Origin: Treponema sp.
GTDB lineage: Bacteria > Spirochaetota > Spirochaetia > Treponematales > Breznakiellaceae
Assembly: GCA_009780285.1 (NCBI GenBank)
Contig: WRAL01000088.1
Location: 1-6,498, forward strand
Reading direction: 5' to 3'
DNA: 6,498 nt
Made by a program: the position numbers and the translations under genes. Below the pieces are notes generated by a model that saw only the letters and a list, made by a program, of their open reading frames with translations, was not told the DNA's origin and did not search any database. Positions 1-4,387 of this stretch are shown piece after piece (the first letter of the stretch is position 1; every line of letters begins with the position of its first letter).

Positions 1-84
1 GTCCGGCGCGGCGTTCCCTTCATCGTCGCTCGCAGCAAGAGCGATGCCGGCGCGGAAGGCGCGTCGTTAAGGCCGCTCAATTAA
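1..84. other. Edge fragment, coding direction unresolved
   Basis: Two readings are open here and neither can be excluded. On the plus strand, frame 1 is open from the window edge and ends at TAA (82-84), giving a 27-residue tail ending ASLRPLN; this would be the C-terminus of a gene convergent with the protease, overlapping its end by 8 nt. On the minus strand a TTG at 80-78 overlaps the protease stop as TTGA, preceded by a purine-rich stretch, and starts a frame beginning (M)SGLNDAPSAP that stays open to the edge; this would be a translationally coupled downstream gene. By hand count, third-position GC is high in both frames (21 of 27 and 21 of 26), so codon use does not decide. I recognise neither product. 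Confidence 0.3.
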
Positions 85-1369
85 GCGCTTCTTCCCGGTC
101 GGCCAGAACGACGTCCAGGGTCATAGGCTGTCCGCCCCGAATTATCCCAAGGCTCACAAGGTCGCCCGGCCTGCTCATCTCCAGCGCCGCGTAAAGATCG
201 GAAAGGACGCGTATTTCCATGCCGTTGGCCGAGACGATAACGTCGCCGCCGGTGTAAATCACGCTCGTTCCGTGGCGCACCGGGCTCGAGCCCTGCCGCA
301 GGCCGGCCCTTTCGGCAAGGCCGTCCCTGTGAGTGCGCGAGACCAAAAGCCCCTGATCCACGCTAAGGCGCGCGTGGCGCACCAGCGCCGGAAAAAGCTG
401 CACCATCGTCGCGTCGATCCAGCCGCGACGCACCCGGCCGTGAAGCATTATCTCGCTGACAACCCGCCGCGCCGTGTTCACCGGCACGGCGAAGCCTATT
501 CCCACCGAGCCGCCGGAGGGCGAGTAGATCATCGTGTTGATTCCGATCATCCTTCCCTGCGAGTCCAGAAGCGGGCCGCCTGAATTGCCGGGGTTTATCG
601 ACGCGTCGGTCTGGATCATGTCGCGAACGACGTGCTGGCGCGAGATGCGCACCGGCCGCCCCAGCCCGGAAACGATGCCCACGGTAAGCGTGCGCTCCAG
701 CGCGAAGGGATTGCCGATGGCGAGAACCCTCTGCCCCACGCGCAGGCTCGAGGAATCGCCGTAGGGAATCACCTGCAGCTCCATTCCCTCGTCGGGCTGA
801 AAGCGCAGGACGGCAAGGTCATTCTCCGGATCCGTGCCGACCACCGTCCCCTCGAACTCCGTCCCGCAGGCCAGGGTGATAAAAACCCTGTGCGCGCCGG
901 CGATTACGTGGTTGTTGGTCAGCACGTAGCCCCGCGCGTCTATAATCGAGCCGGAGCCGGAGCCGCCGGCCTGGGGAATGGGCTCCATGAACCAGTTTAT
1001 CGACATGGTCTGCGTCGTTATGTTGACGACGCCGGGGTTCATGCGCTCGTAAACCTGTATGTTTTCAAGCTCGCTGTTTGAAAAAGGGACGGCTGTCGTC
1101 TGCGCCTGCGCCTCCAGGTACTCGACTCGCGCCGGAGGATCGGACGGGCGGGAGGGATCCGCGCGCTCGGGCGGGACGGTCCATGCCGAGGGCTGGGCTC
1201 CAAGCGAGGCGGAGCGCCCGGCCAGGGCGCCGGCCTCCAGCGCGGCGTTTTCCACGCGCGCGAGCAAAATCGGCGTTCCCACTCCTATCAATATGGCGCT
1301 GGTCGCCAGGCTTGAGCAAACAGCCAAAAGCGCCAGATGGCCGCGGCCGTAAAGTTTCATTTTTCGCAT
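77..1369 (-). CDS. htrA: HtrA/DegS-type membrane-anchored serine protease with one PDZ domain
   Basis: The product is a 430-residue S1C-family protease that would degrade misfolded or damaged envelope proteins in the periplasm. A basic N-terminus is followed by a hydrophobic segment (about residues 11-37) that should act as an uncleaved anchor, then a Pro/Ala-rich linker (about 50-95). The trypsin-like domain (about 100-310) has the full triad: His154 in TNNHV, Asp184 in DPENDLAV and Ser263 in NPGNSGGPL, with the GFAVPV strand following. One PDZ domain fills about 315-425, so the layout resembles DegS more than two-PDZ DegP. The usual NPFG motif reads NPFA (Ala223). The start is uncertain between Met1 (1369) and Met4 (1360): the AGGAG at 1372-1376 lies 2 nt from the first and 11 nt from the second. 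The N-terminal part matches treponemal HtrA from memory. It is transcribed divergently from the gene at 1417. Confidence 0.95.
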   Translation of the reverse strand: MRKMKLYGRGHLALLAVCSSLATSAILIGVGTPILLARVENAALEAGALAGRSASLGAQPSAWTVPPERADPSRPSDPPARVEYLEAQAQTTAVPFSNSELENIQVYERMNPGVVNITTQTMSINWFMEPIPQAGGSGSGSIIDARGYVLTNNHVIAGAHRVFITLACGTEFEGTVVGTDPENDLAVLRFQPDEGMELQVIPYGDSSSLRVGQRVLAIGNPFALERTLTVGIVSGLGRPVRISRQHVVRDMIQTDASINPGNSGGPLLDSQGRMIGINTMIYSPSGGSVGIGFAVPVNTARRVVSEIMLHGRVRRGWIDATMVQLFPALVRHARLSVDQGLLVSRTHRDGLAERAGLRQGSSPVRHGTSVIYTGGDVIVSANGMEIRVLSDLYAALEMSRPGDLVSLGIIRGGQPMTLDVVLADREEALN

Positions 1370-1371
1370 TA

Positions 1372-1376
1372 CTCCT
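1372..1376 (-). promoter_or_regulatory. Shine-Dalgarno AGGAG for the protease
   Basis: The minus strand reads AGGAG-TA-ATG. The spacing to the first ATG (2 nt) is unusually short and the spacing to the in-frame fourth codon ATG (11 nt) is a little long. The site supports translation from one of these two, slightly favouring the second (1360-1358). Confidence 0.65.
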
Positions 1377-1377
1377 A

Positions 1378-1407
1378 TTTACATTATACCGTATTATGGC
1401 CGATAAT
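1378..1407 (+). promoter_or_regulatory. Sigma70-like promoter for the 474-aa gene
   Basis: On the plus strand TTTACA (1378-1383, five of six to TTGACA) is followed after 18 bp by GATAAT (1402-1407, five of six to TATAAT). The start point would fall near 1413-1415, almost at the ATG of the downstream gene (1417). The -35 shares a base with, and lies against, the -10 of the opposite promoter, so polymerase could not occupy both at once. A second -10-like TATTAT lies at 1392-1397 but has no good partner. Confidence 0.45.
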
Positions 1408-1411
1408 TAAA
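1383..1411 (-). promoter_or_regulatory. Sigma70-like promoter for the protease gene
   Basis: On the minus strand a perfect -10 hexamer TATAAT (1388-1383) is preceded at 17 bp by TTTAAT (1411-1406), which matches TTGACA at three positions. It sits in the only AT-rich stretch between two divergent genes. The predicted transcript would begin around 1377-1376, giving a leader of only about 7 nt to the first ATG or 16 nt to the second. The -10 is convincing; the -35 is weak. Confidence 0.6.
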
Positions 1412-1416
1412 GTGAT

Positions 1417-2841
1417 ATGGGAAAGGCGTCGCCGAAAGCCATTTTTACCTGCGGGACTCTCCGCCCAACGCGCCCCTGCGCCAAAAAACCGATTTCTTCC
1501 ATTGTTTTGGCAATGGCTATACTGCTCGCGACGGCGGCCGTTCCTCCGGCCTTTTCCCAGGGCCTGGACGCGCGCGTCGCGCAGATAGTCGACGATTCGC
1601 AGGCGCGGTTCCAGGCGCGGGACGCCTGGCTTTTAGGCCGGCCGGAGCAGGCGCTGGCAATGCCGCGAACGCTTCGCAGGCTTGGATCGGGGGAAATGGT
1701 CGAGATTCGCGCCCTGGCGCGGCCGGCCGAGATTCTCGTGATCTTCGCAAGGCAGCATCCGCGAACCGGCGCCTTTACCGATTGGGCGCAGGGTTCCTGG
1801 GAATTCACGCGGGACAGGGCCTCGGGCGCGATAACGAACGTCCGCGTCTTTCCCCGAAGCGATCCGCAGACCTTCGTTCAGTTCAGGCCCTTTGACGAGG
1901 ACCGGGTTCAGATGGACGTGATCCTTTACGACGCCTACGTCGCGCGCTCCCAGCCCCTGCCCATATCGATGGAGCGCCTGGCCGTCGCGCCGCTTTCGGA
2001 TATCATTCGCCTTGCCGGCGGCCGCTTTCCCCTGCGCTACTTCGAGCCGGATCCCACGCAGTACGCGCTGCAGAAAAACTTTATCGAAGACATACGGCGC
2101 GGGCTTCCGGAGCTTGGCTATTCCGACGACGGCGCCATCGACCACGAAGGCAGCTTCGTCCACATCGCCACGGGCCTTCCGCAGGCCTCGGGCGAGCGCG
2201 GGCTTAACTGTTCCGGCTTCGCCAAATGGCTTATCGATGGAATGCTCAGGCCCATAACCGGCAGGCGCCTTGAGATCGCGCCGGTGGCCGCGCCTTTCGG
2301 GGATCGCGGCTCGTCCTTCAGCGATCCCTTCGAGCGCTCGCGCGATCCCTTTTTCGGCCTTGACTGGGTGCGCAACCTTGCCGCCGAGGCCGGAAGGGAG
2401 CTTTTGGGGCCGGTTTTCGGATCGCTGGAAGAGATCGAGGTGCGATCCCAGCCCTTTTCCCAGGTTATCCTTCGCAGGGGCGCGGAAACGGCGCGGCGGC
2501 CCCTGGCCGGCTTTCTTCCAAACGCCGGGCACGGGATCGAGGGGCTTTTGCCCCTGCTTTACGCCCTTGCCATAGACGAGCCGGGAAGGTTTTTCCTTGG
2601 CACGGTAAGCGCGGAAATGAACGCGCCAGGCGCGCCCTTCGACCCGCGCGGCGCCAGGCTTATGCGCCAGTACTTCCACGTCGCCGCGCTGATCCCCTAC
2701 TTCGACGAAAGCGGCGTTTTTAGAGTGGCCGTCTTCGAAAGCTCGGAGGAAACCTCGATTAACGCCTTTACAAGCCGCTATTCGCTGAACCATCACGTAA
2801 ACCTGGTGCGCCTGCCCCTTCCGGCGGTCTTCGCTCCGTAG
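1417..2841 (+). CDS. Exported protein of unknown function with NlpC/P60-like Cys motif
   Basis: The product has 474 residues and I do not recognise a named family. The N-terminus has a long polar stretch with Lys23-Lys24, a hydrophobic core (about 26-42) and a plausible signal peptidase I site after AFS (47), so it is probably exported; no lipobox is seen. Residues 50-200 contain short beta-strand-like stretches. The most telling motif is LNCSGFAKWLIDG at 263-275, where Cys265 followed by Ser-Gly-Phe resembles the nucleophile region of NlpC/P60 and related papain-like hydrolases. A candidate catalytic His is His421 in YFHVAALIPYFDE; His372 and His459-460 are alternatives. The start at 1417 is chosen because the next Met (33, at 1513) would remove the basic n-region; no Shine-Dalgarno is visible, so translation may be leaderless. 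The stop is 4 nt from that of convergent hydG. Cell-wall peptidase or amidase activity is an inference only. Confidence 0.8.
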   Translation: MGKASPKAIFTCGTLRPTRPCAKKPISSIVLAMAILLATAAVPPAFSQGLDARVAQIVDDSQARFQARDAWLLGRPEQALAMPRTLRRLGSGEMVEIRALARPAEILVIFARQHPRTGAFTDWAQGSWEFTRDRASGAITNVRVFPRSDPQTFVQFRPFDEDRVQMDVILYDAYVARSQPLPISMERLAVAPLSDIIRLAGGRFPLRYFEPDPTQYALQKNFIEDIRRGLPELGYSDDGAIDHEGSFVHIATGLPQASGERGLNCSGFAKWLIDGMLRPITGRRLEIAPVAAPFGDRGSSFSDPFERSRDPFFGLDWVRNLAAEAGRELLGPVFGSLEEIEVRSQPFSQVILRRGAETARRPLAGFLPNAGHGIEGLLPLLYALAIDEPGRFFLGTVSAEMNAPGAPFDPRGARLMRQYFHVAALIPYFDESGVFRVAVFESSEETSINAFTSRYSLNHHVNLVRLPLPAVFAP

Positions 2842-2845
2842 CCTT

Positions 2846-4264
2846 CTACAGGTAAAAATCCCTTTCCGCTCCGGCGCGCATTTTCGCTATGGCCTTCTCG
2901 ACGGCCCGCCTTGTGGCCTCGTTCGCCACGCCGGGAAGCTCGGCCTCGATGAAGGCCGCGGCTTTCCGGCGGAATTCCTCGTCGCCGTAGTCGCCGGCGT
3001 ACTCGTGCAGGGTCATAAGCGCGTTGGGAAGGCAGACGTTGCCTATCTCGCCGGACTTGGCCAGCTCCATGAAGCGATCTCCGGTGCGGCCGCTACGATA
3101 GCAGGCCGTGCAGAAGCTGGGAAGGTAGCCGTCGTCCAGGATATCGGAAATGACGGAAAGGGCGCTGCGCTCGTCGCTTACGTTGAACTGCGTCGCCTCT
3201 GGCTCCGTCAGGGGCGACGCCGCCGCGCCCCGTTCCCGCCGCGAATAGCCGCCCACCTCGACGCTGGATCCGGCGCTAAGCTGGGACACGCCGGCCTTCA
3301 AAAGCCTTTTTCGCATGGCGCGGTTTTCCCTGGTCGAAAGGATGATGCCGGCGTAGGGCAGCGCGACGCGGAGAATCGCGACGATTTTTTCGAACTCGTC
3401 GTCGCCCACCGGCCGCGAGCGCTCGAAGGCGCCTGAGCCCTCCGCCGGGCGAAGGCGCGGGACGGATACGGTGTGGAAGCCGGCGCCGTACTTTTTTTCC
3501 AGGCGCTCGTTGTGCAGGAGAAGGCCCATCACCTCGAAACGCGGATCGGCCAGACCGAAAAGCGCGCCACCGCCCACGTCGTCAAGGCCGGCCTCATTCG
3601 CGCGGTCAAAGGCGCAAAGCTGCCGGGCGAAGTCGCTTTTGGGCCCGGCCGGATGCATGAGCGCGTAGGTCGGCTCGTGGTAGGTTTCCTGAAAAAGGAT
3701 GTAGGTGCCTATTCCGGCCTCCTTAAGCCGGCGGTAGTTTTCAACCCCGGTCGCGGCGATGTTGACGTTGATGCGGCGAATCTCGCCCCGCTCGTATTTG
3801 GCCTCGTAGATCGCCTTGATGCAGTCCAGGATGTAGTCGATGGAACATTCCTCATCGTGCTCGCCGGCCTCCAGCGCTATCCGCTTGTGGCCCATCCGCT
3901 GCAGCGCGAGCGCCTCGGCGCGAACCTCGTCCAAGGTCAGGCGGCGACGCTTGAATTCATGCCCGGCGCTGAAGGCGCAGTACTCGCAGGAATTTTCGCA
4001 ATGGTTGCTGACGTACAAAGGCGCGAACATCACGATCCGGTCGCCGTAAATGCGCTTTTTTATCTTCCCGGCTATTTCAAGCAGGCGCGCCGCGACGCGG
4101 GCTCCCGGCTCAAACGCGGCGCCGAGGATCGCCGCCACGTCCTTATGGCTAAGGCCTTCCATGCGCTCGGCCTTGTCAAGCGCGCGGCCAGCTTGGGCCT
4201 CGGTTGAAGGCTGGGCCAAAAGGCCCTCGATGTAGGCGCGGTCAATAAAGTTTTCATTGTTCAT
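2846..4264 (-). CDS. hydG: [FeFe]-hydrogenase H-cluster radical SAM maturase HydG
   Basis: HydG cleaves tyrosine with S-adenosylmethionine to p-cresol and a fragment that yields CO and cyanide, assembling the Fe(CO)2(CN) unit used to build the H-cluster of [FeFe]-hydrogenase in the cytoplasm. Counting from the start at 4264 (472 residues, the normal family size), the radical SAM cluster motif is CX3CX2C (Cys89, Cys93, Cys96), followed by the family stretches INVNIA, FQETYHEPTY and DDVG-GALFGL. His264 in FHTVSVPR corresponds to the histidine that binds the extra iron of the auxiliary cluster. The C-terminal CX2CX22C (Cys385, Cys388, Cys411) binds that auxiliary cluster and separates HydG from ThiH. 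The frame stays open upstream to 4381, but that extension crosses two hairpins and lacks family resemblance. No Shine-Dalgarno precedes 4264. HydE, HydF and hydrogenase genes are not in view. Confidence 0.96.
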   Translation of the reverse strand: MNNENFIDRAYIEGLLAQPSTEAQAGRALDKAERMEGLSHKDVAAILGAAFEPGARVAARLLEIAGKIKKRIYGDRIVMFAPLYVSNHCENSCEYCAFSAGHEFKRRRLTLDEVRAEALALQRMGHKRIALEAGEHDEECSIDYILDCIKAIYEAKYERGEIRRINVNIAATGVENYRRLKEAGIGTYILFQETYHEPTYALMHPAGPKSDFARQLCAFDRANEAGLDDVGGGALFGLADPRFEVMGLLLHNERLEKKYGAGFHTVSVPRLRPAEGSGAFERSRPVGDDEFEKIVAILRVALPYAGIILSTRENRAMRKRLLKAGVSQLSAGSSVEVGGYSRRERGAAASPLTEPEATQFNVSDERSALSVISDILDDGYLPSFCTACYRSGRTGDRFMELAKSGEIGNVCLPNALMTLHEYAGDYGDEEFRRKAAAFIEAELPGVANEATRRAVEKAIAKMRAGAERDFYL

Positions 4265-4385
4265 GATTTTATCATAACGACGCGCGGCGCGGCGCGCTAG
4301 AGGGGGGCCAATCCGCCTTTCGGTGGATTGCCCTCGGACACACGGTAGAGGTGACAGATGCCGGGGTTTGGCGTCTGTCACCTTT
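4265..4385. other. Intergenic region upstream of hydG, rich in hairpins
   Basis: This 121-nt gap lies between the stop of the beta-helix gene and the hydG start, both on the minus strand. It holds two strong hairpins (listed separately) and a GC-only run at 4282-4297 (GCGCG and CGCGC arms) that could form a third. Next to the hydG ATG the minus strand reads TATGATAAAATC, where TATGAT (4276-4271) is a possible -10 placed so that transcription would begin at the ATG itself; no -35 is seen at the right distance. I see no credible gene in it. Confidence 0.6.
4304..4335 (-). other. GNRA-capped hairpin in the hydG upstream region
   Basis: Read on the minus strand, CAATCCACC and GGCGGATTG form a 9-bp stem (one wobble pair) closed by a GAAA tetraloop. 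Beyond a single C-C mismatch the stem extends four more pairs into the flanking G- and C-runs (4304-4307 with 4332-4335). A GNRA loop appears only on the minus-strand RNA, the direction in which hydG is read. No U-run follows, so it is not a canonical terminator. Role unknown. Confidence 0.55.
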
Positions 4386-4387
4386 TT
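4349..4387 (+). terminator. Strong hairpin followed by T5, terminator on the plus strand
   Basis: AGGTGACAGATGCC (4349-4362) pairs with GGCGTCTGTCACCT (4370-4383) over 14 positions with a single T-G wobble, around a GGGGTTT loop. On the plus strand a run of five T (4383-4387) follows at once, the classic intrinsic terminator form. On the minus strand, in which both neighbouring genes are read, the hairpin follows the beta-helix stop codon but has no U-run after it, so there it would be only a weak terminator or a 3'-end stabiliser. The palindrome also recalls dispersed REP-type repeats; this cannot be settled from one copy. Confidence 0.6.

Noticed and set aside
1300..1330. Lipobox-like LAVC in the protease N-terminus
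   Set aside because: Val precedes the Cys and the hydrophobic segment continues well past it, which fits a membrane anchor rather than a lipoprotein signal.
1633..2796. 387-codon open frame on the minus strand
   Set aside because: It lies wholly antisense to the exported-protein gene, its product is basic and low in recognisable motifs, and such shadows are common opposite GC-rich genes.
3473..4207. 244-codon open frame on the plus strand
   Set aside because: It is antisense to the highly conserved hydG and shows no motif of its own.
4265..4381. 39-codon N-terminal extension of hydG
   Set aside because: It would translate two strong hairpins, is not HydG-like, and the protein from 4264 already has the normal family length.
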